DNA from: Mermis nigrescens
Lineage: Eukaryota; Nematoda; Enoplea; Mermithida; Mermithidae
Length of the DNA: 64,000 bases
NCBI GenBank assembly: GCA_036768485.1
Contig: JAVLUZ010000590.1
Span: forward strand, 1 to 64,000
Reading direction: 5' to 3'
Numbering within the stretch: position 1 is the stretch's first letter; every line of letters begins with the position of its first letter. The notes under the pieces are model-generated. The model was given only the letters and a program-made list of their open reading frames with translations. It searched no databases and had not been told where the DNA came from. Below, in pieces: positions 10,304-20,420 of the stretch. Both the position numbers and the translations under genes were made by a program.

Positions 10304-12402
10304 TACTTACGAGAAGAATTTTCTGGTTTTTCAGCACGCGATGAGCGATGAAACGTTTTTTGTTGCAAGCAATCTGGCTCATTTTGGTTAGACGCGCAAA
10401 ATGTATCTTTAGGTATTGCGCCTCCTATAGGGGCGGCTGTTACCGATACGTATGGTGTTACTGCTTTTTTGTCATCCGCAAATTCCTTATTCACGAATTC
10501 AGCATTTAGTGCGTGATCCAAAAATTCAGCCAGCAATGCTCTAGGTTTTTTATGATATGCCTCTTTTGATATGTTAGGTAACAAGCCTTGCTTCAATTGA
10601 TGTCACAACAAATAATTAAAATGATGAGAGTCGACTTCAAGATAAGGGTCGGCTTTTATTAACTCTTTGTGAAGCGTGAGATAATAAGCTTTAACCGATT
10701 TGTTAGGCTGCTGTTTATGTGTCAAAAAACGATTGAAAAGCGTTTCGGTGTCCAAAGGACAAAATTCCGCTATTAACGCTTGTTTCGATTTGGAATAAGA
10801 TTGTTTTATATCAGCAGGTAAGAAATGGAATAAGCGCGACGCATAGGGATCGAGAAATGATGACATAAATTTCACGCAATCCGATTTATTGATATCATAG
10901 GTATCAGCGAGCGACTCAAATTCTGCAAGATATGCTCGTATATCTGTTTTATCGGCATTAAAAATTTTTTATTTGCGATTGCGACTTGCATTTGTGCTAT
11001 GAAAGGTCCGCAATTTAAAGAATCAGCGAAGATGTGATTTGCTGTACGAACCGCCGGATGAAGAATCCAAATTATGACAATGATGACGTCGGCGCAATTT
11101 ACTTTTGCGACGCAAGCGATGACTACGTGGACAATCGTAGCTACTCGTCGAGCTTTTGTCAGAAAACTTTACAAAACGTCTCCTTGTAGGTGACTCAGGT
11201 AAAGGCGCGGATTCATTTTGCACAATAGCAGATTCGTTATTTATGCCAGATAAATTTATTTCGAGCGGTTGCATTTCGATATTTGAAGAATGCAAAATAG
11301 GGTTAATAGGCGGTATTTTGAGATTTGCAGGATTTGGTACATAGTTATTCGGAAGTGTTTCGCCATTAGGCGGAAAATATTGCAGCAGTGGAGGCTGTAA
11401 GCGCTGCTGCGAGTTCGCATTCAAAGAATTAGGTACGAAAGAAGGTGCATTACGATTTAAAGACAGCAACGGCCGAGATCGCGATGTCTGCAAAATCGAT
11501 GCCGACGGCTGCGAAATCGTTGGTATATATTCCGAAAAACCCAAGTTTTGCACTGGTTGCAAAACCGTGTTTAAAGGATTTTGTGATAACTCAGATGTTT
11601 CAGGCGCACGATTTGTACAATTTTGTGTGACAGTTTCTTGAGCAATTTCCGAAGGTGACCGAGAATTTGATGTACGGTTGCCAGTGGACAACATAGAAGA
11701 TGCGCGATGCGTACTTTCTGCATGATTCGCATTTTGTGCATTAAATTCAGAAAAATTTTCGCTCATCAATAGAGTGGTTAACGCGCTCAGACGGATTACT
11801 TTCAGTGCAATTCGAAACTGGTTGTGGTTTAAGCAATTTGCCTAATTCCACACGCAGTTTACGCATTTCATCCGAATTTTCTTTTTTATCTTGATTTACG
11901 TGCGTAGAAAGGTCCAAAAATTGCAAATGAATAGCTTGTAACGCTTCCAAGATAAGGTCATTAGTCACGCCAGAATTAGCACGAGCATTATCGGCATTTC
12001 TGGCTTGGACTATTATTACTCTCTACGTCAGAATCGGCGTTATACGGCTCCGAACTAGTTTCACGGTTATTTGCCATGTTAAGGGTAGTCGTATTATCAA
12101 TAATTGTATTATTTGATGAATTATCGGCATTAGGATTCGCAATTTGATTGATGCGCGATTGTGTATTACCCAGTATTAACTCGTCGTCAGACTGTGTAGT
12201 GCGCGCAGTATTTAACAACGGGGGTAATTGATCATTATTTGCATTACTATTTGCATCCTTTTTATTTGCATTGTTACTCGCATTATTACTCGCACTATTC
12301 GAGTCAACAGGCGCGGTATTTAATTGACGAGTCAAAGTAGATGGCATAGCAAGGTTTTTTCAATTTAGCAGGCGGTGTTCGCAAAATTTTCTTCCCTGCC
12401 AT
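10231..12402 (-). pseudogene. gag: Gag, minus-strand Gypsy copy
   Basis: Structural protein of the retrotransposon particle. The homologous start MAGKKILRTPP lies at 12402, matching the plus-copy start, but frameshifts break it into pieces (12347-11988, 11968-11747, 11769-11023, 10875-10603, 10596-10231). An Asn/Ser-rich N-terminus is followed by a Pro/Asn/Gln-rich middle, a basic SR-rich patch, and the capsid-like Retrotrans_gag region (FLDPYASRLFHFLPADIKQS, FNRFLTHKQQPNKSVKAYY). It ends in a CCHC zinc knuckle (CTFCKRIGHIYKEC). Confidence 0.85.
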
Positions 12403-12991
12403 TTTTGGGTATCAAAAACGTCCAAAAATATAGCCTTGGGTAAGAAAAATTTCAGTACGTCGAAATTTTGCCAAAAATAAATGTTTCGAATTTGACCTTT
12501 TGTCGTTTCGAAAAACAGGGTTCTTTCACGTGAATAGTATTTGCTTACGTGAAGCAAGCTATACCTGACGTGAGAAAAACAAAAAGATGTAGGCACTAAG
12601 CCTAAGGCGCAAGCGAATGTATGTGAAGCTATAAAAAGACGTAGGTAAAAACCTAGGTAGCAAAAATTCGTCGTCGAGAGAGAAAAATGATGAATCGTCG
12701 CCTGAGGGTCAACGTTTATAGAAAAATGCGAGCGTGAAAGCTGCCTTTGTCGCCAGAGGGTCGACGGAAATAGAAAAATAATGATGACTTTACCACAATA
12801 CACAAAATCTTTACCACGGACGCTTACTTAAATGCGCACTGCCACGATCGCGGTCAATACTGACAACAAGGACAAACAAAATGTTACACATATTTAGATG
12901 GCCAAAAATAATGATTTTTGGATCGAAAAATAAATTTTAGATGACTGATCAGTCCGGCTGTAGCTAGCAGCCTCAAAGAGGGACTATCCAA
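12403..12991 (-). other. 5' leader with primer-binding site, minus-strand Gypsy copy
   Basis: Non-coding leader between LTR and gag. Next to the LTR, after a 1-base spacer, lies the primer-binding site complement; read on the minus strand it begins TGGATAGTCCCTC (12990 downwards). The plus copy reads TGGAACGTCCCTC at the equivalent place. I could not assign the primer tRNA. Confidence 0.7.
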
Positions 12992-14049
12992 TGTAAATAC
13001 AGAGCCGCCCTATGTTTACGGAATCAACGTAGGGATGGATGTATTTGCCTTTGGGACTTACTTAGGTACTTAAGTACTTAAATCTGCTCTCAGCGCTGGC
13101 TCCGATCGCATAGTCAAATACAACTTCGATCTTCTGAACCCTTGTAGACCTACGGCGTCGACTCCCTCAGCCCTAATATTGCTGGCTGCTTCTTGTCGGG
13201 AGTCTTCAGCAGCTACGCCCTAGATCCTAGAAGTACCTACCTAGATCCCGGAATTGCCGCGAAGGTCAGTTGACCTATCTCAACTCAGCTCAAGTTGATT
13301 AATTAACTTCTTTTCGAGGTTCGAATCAAACAGAAATGTTTTGGTTCCTAATTCGTGTAGCACAATGAAATTTGAAAACAACACCAACGAGCTCTAAGCT
13401 GATCAGTCATCATAAATGATTAAATAATATTTTTGACCAATTTTAGAGTTGAGAAAAGAATATTGAATTTTTGAACGAAATAAATAATCACACGGAATTT
13501 ACCTATTCCTTTCCACCAAAGCTCAGAAATCCTCGACGTTCGTAGGCTAACCGACCTCACCCTCGATATACAACACCCCTGGGTGGGTTTTCTATTTTAT
13601 TTCAGCTATATACACACGGCCTTGTGCCGGGAAAGAGAAAACAAAATTCGCTAACGAATAAAACGAGCAAACGATAAAATCGTCAATACGCCAACTCCAC
13701 CTAATATCCCATCAGGGGATCGATACAGTAAAACATAAGTTTAAGACAAACTAACATTAAACAAGAATACTCTCGAATCGAGTCTTACGATAATATGATA
13801 AGCGGTAACAAGTAAAACAATTACTATTAGCATATACTTAATTCTATTTTACCGGACAAGTATCTTATTGATTTTTATAATGAAAATTAGGGAATAGTTG
13901 AGAAACTGAAGGCATAGCCACAAGTACACATATCGCAACAATGGCTACTCGCGTTTGGCTATGTTAACCGATACAGAACCAAGCTGTTTTCGGCATGGCT
14001 TATGCGAACTGCTAAAACTAGTTCGCCACGTGTAACTCTCGTAGTTACA
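12992..14049 (-). repeat. 5' LTR of the minus-strand Gypsy copy
   Basis: A 1,058-bp LTR that in minus orientation starts TGTAACTACGAGAGTTACAC and ends TATTTACA. It matches the 28587 and 42428 LTRs throughout, with more divergence than those two show from each other. It contains the blocks 'agatacttgtccggtaaaatag' and 'ggaaccaaaaca'. Confidence 0.92.
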
Positions 14050-15104
14050 CTAATAATGAACTTGAGTCTGACTTTAGACTTAAGTCGCTATATTGAAACC
14101 GGCCCCAGATTGTCAATAATTAGGTTTAATAATTTTTTAGTGTGATTGTATGAATTAACTTCTTTGATAATTATCTGAGAATAGATTTGATATTATTGAG
14201 AAAATACGTATAAATATGTAAGCCTTATGACAAGCTAACAAATAATGATAGGTGAGGCTTGATGACACAGGCGACCATTGAACAACTGAAATGGACGCGA
14301 CGTTACGCATAGCAAAATGCAATGAACAACAAATTGACGCGACGAAATAAACGGATTTTGTACAGAAATCGACGCGGTGAAAGATGCAGCGCTATCTTAT
14401 TATCAATAATCGATGCGAATCATTAATAATAATGACGGGAAAAATGAAAAAGGACGCTATAAATATTTTCTGCAAAAATTAAAATAGCACGAAAAATGAG
14501 AAAAAGGCGAAAAAGCGTGCATTACAAAAAATACATTTTGTCAGTGATGTACAACATAATATTTGTATAAAGCTTAATTATGTACGTGACGACACGTTAT
14601 ACAATGGACCTTGAAATAATGCAGACGGGGAGATAATGCACAATACCCACTGGCGCTCTGGATGTAGTTCGAAGCGGGACCCTAGGAGGGCATTGGTTTA
14701 AGGATAGCCTATGCTTAAGCATAGGCGGCAGTTGGTATACCCAAGAATTGGGGTACTAAAAACTGGGGTTGTGGGCTAGGCTGGAACTGAAAATTAGTGT
14801 GCCCAAAATTTTGGAAGGTTGACCGAAACCACAAAAAATTGAGTGTTCTAAAGTTAGTTGGGGAGTGAACCCCGCCTAGGGGAGGGGAGGGAAAAGGGAG
14901 CTTCTAAGCCTGGAAGCAAAGCCTATGCTAAGCCTGACTGAGCCTAAGTGTAAACTGAACCTAAGTGTAAACTGAAATCCTCCCCAAACAACGTGTCCTG
15001 TGCTTACTCGGTCACCAGCCCGAGTTAGAACTAAGATTAATTACTATCGCTTTGACTTTTTCAGGTCGGCGGATAAAGCAATCGTTGAGACGAATCATAT
15101 GAAT
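14050..15104. other. Unassigned spacer between two LTRs
   Basis: No ORF or known element recognised. A short direct repeat (CCTAAGTGTAAACTGAA, twice at about 14942-14976) lies in an imperfect run of CTAAGCCTG-like words (14905-14980). It might be degraded retroelement interior, but I see no pol motifs. Confidence 0.4.
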
Positions 15105-16434
15105 TGTAACTACGAGAGTTACACGATTGCGAACTAAGTAGGTAGCAGTTCGCGGTAGCCATTAACATAGCCATTACGAGGTAGCTATTGTGCAATAATG
15201 TACTGTGGGCTATGCCTTCAGTTTCCTATCTTTTCCCAAACTTTCATTATAAAAAAACAATAAGATACTTGTCCGGTAACTTGCGGGATTAAGTATATAA
15301 TAAGAGGTAATTGTTTTATGCGTTACCGCTCATCTTAGTTTAGAATATTCGTTGTGAGCTAAAAGTAATTTTGTCTTATGTTATTTTAACGTAAGCTTTC
15401 GTTTACTGTAATGATCCTATGAGATCATCTTTTTGGATTGGTTGACATACGATTTGATCGTCGAGTACGTTTTGTTCGTTTTTGTCGTTATTTTGCTCCC
15501 GGCACAAGGCCGTGTATATATTGTTAGAGATAAAATATAAAAACCTACCGGGGTCTCTCTATACCGAGGATGAGGTCGGTGTTCCTAGTCGTCGAGGATT
15601 TCTTGATAATTGGTGGAGGAATAGGTAAAATTTTGTGTGATTATTTATTTCGTTCCAAAAAGTCCTTATATCCTTTTCTCAATCCTAAAATTTGGTCAAA
15701 AATATTACGCAATCTTTTTATGATGATTGATCAGTCTAGAGCTCGTTGGTGTTGTTTTCAAATTTCATACGCGCCACGTACATTAGGAACCAAAAACATT
15801 TCTGATCGGTTCGAACCCAGAGAAGAACTTAATTCATCAACTTGAGCTGGCGGATGGAGATAGGTCAAACTGACCTTGCGGCAATGCTAGGATAGGTAGG
15901 TACTTGTAGGATCTAGGGCGGCGCTGCGGAGGCTCCCTGACGAAAGTGCGGCCCAGCAATAATGAGGGCTGAGGGAGTCGCGCCGTAGGTCTGCAAGCAT
16001 ACGTGGGCGGCAAGAAAATTCGGGGGGGTGCAAGATTTTTTTGAAGGTCGAAAAATGGCCTTAAAAATGGTGAGTATGGCGATAAAAACACCATTTTTCG
16101 ACGTTTCTCATCAAGCACTATCCATTGGCATCAAAAAATTGCGAAAAAAACGAAAAATTTTCAAAAATTGAATTCTGGGGGGGGGTAATTTTGATTTCTG
16201 GGGGGGTATCTTGGTTTCTGGGGGGGTGCACACCCCTTGGGCCTCCCACGCCCAGGTGTGTCTACAAGGGTCAGAAGGATCGAGGTTTCTTTGGTTAACC
16301 ACGCGATCGGGGCCGAAAGGCGGCTGAGGAAGCAGATTTATGTACCTATGTACCTAAGTAAGTCCCGAGAGAGTTGAATCCGTCCGTGTCCTACGTTGAT
16401 TCTGTAGACATGAGGGCACCCCAATAGTATTTAA
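15105..16434 (+). repeat. Solo LTR of the same Gypsy family, with MITE insertion
   Basis: Begins TGTAACTACGAGAGTTACAC at 15105 and follows the LTR sequence to about 16434, where the expected TATTTACA end has decayed to TATTTAAA. No internal retroelement sequence flanks it, so it is best read as a solo LTR left by recombination. I could not find a clear TSD. A CAYAC MITE sits at 15998-16260. Confidence 0.85.
15998..16260 (+). mobile_element. CAYAC MITE copy 5 (subtype A) in the solo LTR
   Basis: Starts CATACGTGGGCGGCAAG and ends GCCCAGGTGTG. Flanks are TCTGCAAG (15990-15997) and TCTACAAG (16261-16268), an 8-bp TSD with one mismatch. It interrupts the LTR block that is continuous in the other LTR copies. 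Confidence 0.92.
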
Positions 16435-16973
16435 AGCGGGACGAGTCGACTAAACTAAGACTAAGGATGCCCACCCATATAGCGTATCTTATGCTATGCA
16501 GCATAAAATTAGTATCTAAAATGGATTTTCGTGATTTGTCAAAACATATCGTGAATACTGCCTCTCCCAGACACGCCGCAAGCATTTTTATTCCAAAATT
16601 AATGTACTAATATTAATCTACTAATTTTAGTGTACCAATTACGTAACATACAATTTTTAGCACGCCTATTCTACTGCATCAATATTAGTACACCAATATC
16701 GATTTTTTATGCTCTTTTGTTTCAAAACATTAGAGATTTTTGGTATACCAATTTCAGCGGTAGCATAAAAAGAATTAAAGACAAGAAAAAACTTAAAAAT
16801 AAAGAAAAAATTAAAAAGTAAAAAGAAAAAACTTAAAATAAATACAGGTGCTACCTCTCAGTTATTGATTCAAATTGCGAAAGAGTATGTCGAAAATAAT
16901 TGAAAATTTCAATTTTTGCCTCGTTTGCCACTCCGCGATTCGCGGGTTCGAAGCTGAAATATACGAAATAGAT
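16435..16973. other. Unassigned A/T-rich sequence
   Basis: No recognisable gene. A short family of GTACCAAT/TACACCAAT-like words occurs at 16600-16760. The 63-codon ORF at 16630-16821 is low complexity (Lys/Asn-rich end) and not supported as a gene. Confidence 0.35.
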
Positions 16974-17245
16974 ACAATAATAATTACTTGGGAAACGAAA
17001 CAAATACGAATTTCTTAGAAAAGCACAATCTGAGTGAAAAATTCATTAATAAAACATGCATAAGCAAAGAAAAAAAGAGGTTATGATAATATATTCAGAC
17101 AATAATAATTGCTTGGGAAATGAAACATATGCAAATTTCTTAAACTATTTCTAAGAAAAATGCATTCTATTGAAAAAAATTCAATGTATGTATTAATAAA
17201 ACATACTTAAGCGAAAACAAAAAAGGAGTTTTGATAATATATTTC
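16974..17245 (+). repeat. Tandem duplication of about 126 bp
   Basis: The block starting ACAATAATAATTACTTGGGA at 16974 recurs in diverged form at 17100 (same start with G for A), through 'ttcattaataaaacat' and 'gataatatatt'. This is two adjacent imperfect units with no coding content. Confidence 0.65.
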
Positions 17246-17700
17246 AAAAATTGAGATAAAAAGGCAAATTTTGAACCTGTTTACGATTTTAAATATTAAG
17301 ATCCTGTTAGTCACCTTTGCGAATGCAAAGGGTCCAACCTGCGCCACGAGGAGGCCGAACTGTCACAGGTCGCGGTATTAAAATAACGGTATAAAATAAA
17401 AGAAATAATAGAATTTTACATTCAGCCAAATTTGTTCGGCTAATTTCAATTTTTTTTTCAATTTTGTATGTTTTAGTTTTTCTCTTTTTCTGTTGGCATC
17501 CGGAATAGATGGAGGAAGACAATAAAACAAAAATGGAAATGGGGAATTTAAATGAATAAAAAACGACAATATTTCAGCTAGAATATGCGAAAACTTGGAC
17601 ACCGGTTTATGTACATCTAATGAGGCCTTTTGCTTATTTGCAGGTTTACGCTACCACCCCGGCTTTTACAATTTCTCTAATACAATAAAAATACGGACGT
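17246..17700. other. Unassigned sequence
   Basis: No gene or known element recognised. Short minus-strand ORFs here are Lys-rich, A/T-driven frames without motifs. Confidence 0.35.
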
Positions 17701-18040
17701 CTTGTCCGGTCACACCCGTTTTTCGGACGGGTACCGGCCAGAGGAGCGAACTAAACAAAAAGTCAACCCGTGTTTCGACTACCCACCAGCACTTGCTCTT
17801 TTCAGGGAGATCTGGCAGGCAGGCGAGAACAAAACAAAATAGAAACCACTGACCGTCATATAAACAAAACAAAATGACGTCTTGTCCAGTCACGCTATGT
17901 TTCAAGACAGGTACTAGCCAGAGGAACGAAATAAACAAAGAACTAAGAACTAAACAAAATGAGCGTGCTTGTCCGATCACGCTGTTTTTCGGACAGGTAT
18001 CGGCCAGAGGAACGAAATAAGCAAAAAGAATGGCGGTCAG
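17701..18040 (+). repeat. Three-unit imperfect repeat with internal stem (CTTGTCCG ... CGGACAGG)
   Basis: Units start at about 17701, 17881 and 17968. Each reads CTTGTCC(G/A)(G/A)TCAC, then TTTTCGGAC-type sequence, then GGTA-C-GGCCAGAGGA(A/G)CGAA and (A/T)AAACAAA. CTTGTCCG and CGGACAGG can pair around about 13-15 bases. Spacing is irregular (180 and 87 bp). Function unknown. Confidence 0.65.
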
Positions 18041-18157
18041 AGAGGTTAAAATAATAAAATAAGGCACGGGTCAGCAAAAGATAATTAAAAACCGAACGGC
18101 AGCGTACCACAGCAGTTAGCGGTAGAGGCATCTTTTTGTCGTACACAGCCCGAATAG

Positions 18158-18685
18158 TCAGCTCTTACGCATGCTGGTTAGAATATTGTGCTCTCCATCC
18201 CGTAAAATTCTCTTTTCCACGATTGTCACGCACATGTATTCCGCACCTAAAGCGAATCCAACCACCATTTTTTTCATATAGTCAAAAGCAATTTCCTGCT
18301 TACCAGCATAATTCAAATTAAAACCTTTAGACTTATGCACCTCGTGCACCATATTCTTTCCGTCAGTCCGTGACGCGGTATAGGCATAATTTTTCCGGTC
18401 CGCTCGAAACAAATTCGGAAATGTACGCGTTTTCGCCAAATGCTTACAATTCATTTGTCAAATTGCCCAAATACGGTCCGATCGGCACCATATATTGATC
18501 TTTCGGCCTGCATAGATAAAATACCGAGTCTGCGTCCATATACAGAACAAATCTCGATTCTACAATTTTTCTAAATAAGTATACAATTTCAAGCGTGCCT
18601 GACACGTGACATAAGGAGGCAATAAACGAGGATTCGTAAAATTATTAAGAGCTTCCAAAAATTCATCTTCAACAACATAAGTACA
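18158..18685 (-). pseudogene. Polinton/Maverick-type family B DNA polymerase, C-terminal fragment
   Basis: Remnant of the protein-primed DNA polymerase B encoded by Polinton/Maverick transposons. From 18685 leftwards: a TNPRLLPPYVTCQARLKLY block, a one-base frameshift, then VLYMDADSVFY. The latter is the polymerase motif C region, normally YxDTDS; here it is DADS, codons 18525-18536. Next come PIGPYLGNLTNEL, another shift, and RKNYAYT...SKGFNLNY, which corresponds to the post-motif C KNYAY / K-x-K-G region of these enzymes (last ORF 18158-18454). Only about 170 residues of a protein normally over 1,000 long remain. I found no Polinton integrase, ATPase or capsid genes nearby. Confidence 0.85.
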
Positions 18686-18699
18686 GCAAATCAATCTTC

Positions 18700-19501
18700 A
18701 CTAGCAACGAAAAATGCTCCGAATGGAACAAAAAAGATGAGAATATACTTGGAATTCGTGGATTGTTAGGGATGTAAGGGAGGAGGACTGAAAGGAAGAA
18801 TCTACCTAAGGTCGCCGAAATCTGCTAAAAATCACACTTTCTCTAAGCAACGCAAAAAATCTAAGTATATTCTGCGGCCTCTAAAAAGTGTCTTTTTTAA
18901 AAAATTTTCAAAATTTCAGATAATAAACGAAATCTATAATGTTTCCTTTTTTTAAATTGCTGGCAAGTAGCAACGCTTTCGACTAGCTTCGTATCTGATT
19001 GGAAAGAAAACTTAGTGGTATTGTATTTAAAGTTTGTTTTATTTTGCTATGAGCATTATAGCAAGCAAAGCAGGGACAATTGATTAAGTGCACACAATCG
19101 TTACGGGCATGCTAGTATACCTACATTTAGTCTGTTTCAAGTCAACTCACGTTTCCTACTGTTTTGAACCAGCAATTCTTGCAATTGTTTTGGATGCATC
19201 GATGTTTTGCTATTTCATTCCGATTGGCTTATAAAGACTGTTGCGCTCCATATTATTTCCATAGCTGCTGCACAGCTAACGTGCTGCTTTTTCAATCATT
19301 TTTATAAGTTAAAATATTTATTCTAATGTGTTGACCGCTTAGAATATACTTCGATTGCTTTCGCGTTGCTTGAAAGTGTGATTTTTAGCAGATTTTGCAG
19401 CTTTTAGGTAGATTCTTCCTAGTCCCCTCCTTTTGCATCATAATAATCACAATTCCAGTATATTCATCTTTTTGTTCCATCGGAGCATTTTCCTTGCTAG
19501 T
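18700..19501. mobile_element. DNA transposon remnant with about 165-bp terminal inverted repeats
   Basis: The left end (18700-18895) and the reverse complement of the right end (19320-19501) match over about 165 bp: ACTAGCAA(C)GAAAATGCTCC, then GGAACAAAAAGATGA, GGAAGAATCTACCTAA and CTGCTAAAAATCACACTTTC. The interior has no transposase. I see no clear TSD, so the superfamily is not assigned. It lies about 15 bp beyond the PolB fragment. Confidence 0.8.
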
Positions 19502-19900
19502 ACCCTACTTTTAATTAGCATGATTTCAATGCATCAGTCAGCAGAAACACAGCTACAGTAACATACCACAATAATGACAGCAGTCCAAGAACGCGGAAAA
19601 CAATATTGTTCTTAACATAAATTAATTGCCTCTAAATTTAAAAAATATTGTTTTTAAAAAAAAGACTCCCTTCGATTTTATAACCGTCTTTACCTTTTTG
19701 AAATCCAATCAGGCTGCACTTAGAATTTTAAAACTGAGTTAGATATGCTTCTTGATTGTCGGACGGAAGTATAAAGTTTACTATTTTTTATTAGCTATAG
19801 TAAATATATGTTACATTCTAAACAGTCCTGTAAGTTACATAGAGGTCGTTCCACATTTAAATTTAACTTGGAAACGACATATAACGTGCCTACGGGACCT
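19502..19900. other. Unassigned sequence
   Basis: No ORF, RNA gene or repeat recognised. Confidence 0.3.
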
Positions 19901-20420
19901 ATAGTACATTGCCTGTTACACTTAGCGCTGGTCGAGGCTGCTAGGGCGAAACGCCGGACTCAGCCACACGACCCTCAATAACTACGGTCTCAAAACTCAC
20001 TCGGACCTGAATTCGTCCGTACCTACGGAGCGCTATTGGCAGCTATGCGCCTAAAAGCCTAGCACCGTTATTAAGTAACCCCGGAATTTCGCCCTAGGTC
20101 AGTTGACCTATCTTGGACCAAAAATAATAATCAACGCAAAAAGCTTTTTGTTAACTTGTTTTCGCCAGAGAATACCTATGGCGAAAAACTATTTCTTCTG
20201 TGGTTCCTACGAGCACAATGAACAATGAAAACAACAAAAAAGAGCTCTCCAACCAGCCAGTCATCTTACATAAAAATTATGAAATAATTTTTATGATTTT
20301 TTAAATTGGAATTTGGCTGTTTGAATTGGCGATAAAAGAAAATAATCAAAAGACAGTCACTTGGATTATTTAAGCCGCGTAACCGAGAATAAGGGCCGTC
20401 CACCAATTTCCGGAACTAAA
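19900..20420 (-). repeat. Old, diverged LTR remnant related to the Gypsy family
   Basis: In minus-strand context it shares landmark blocks with the LTRs: GGTCAGTTGACCTATCT, then GTGGTTCCTA...AGCACAATG, then GAAAACAAC...GAGCTCT...CAGTCATC in the same order. Overall similarity is much lower than between the other LTRs, so it is an older or related family. Ends are approximate. Confidence 0.5.

Larger units (their letters stand above)
2215..14049 (-). mobile_element. Ty3/Gypsy retrotransposon, minus-strand copy, internally deleted and truncated
   Basis: In minus orientation the order is 5' LTR (12992-14049), primer-binding site, gag, protease, RT, RNase H, integrase, extra ORF3 and a truncated 3' LTR (2215-2565). 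Protease-RT-RNase H-integrase is the Ty3/Gypsy order. It is homologous along its length to the complete plus-strand copy at 28587-43463. Relative to that copy it lacks about 2.9 kb: the reading jumps at about 6085 from the end of the integrase core to the middle of ORF3. The distal part of the 3' LTR is also missing. Three CAYAC MITEs are inserted (3408-3675, 3684-3981, 8700-8978). Every frame is interrupted and the RT active site is altered, so the copy is dead. Confidence 0.95.
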
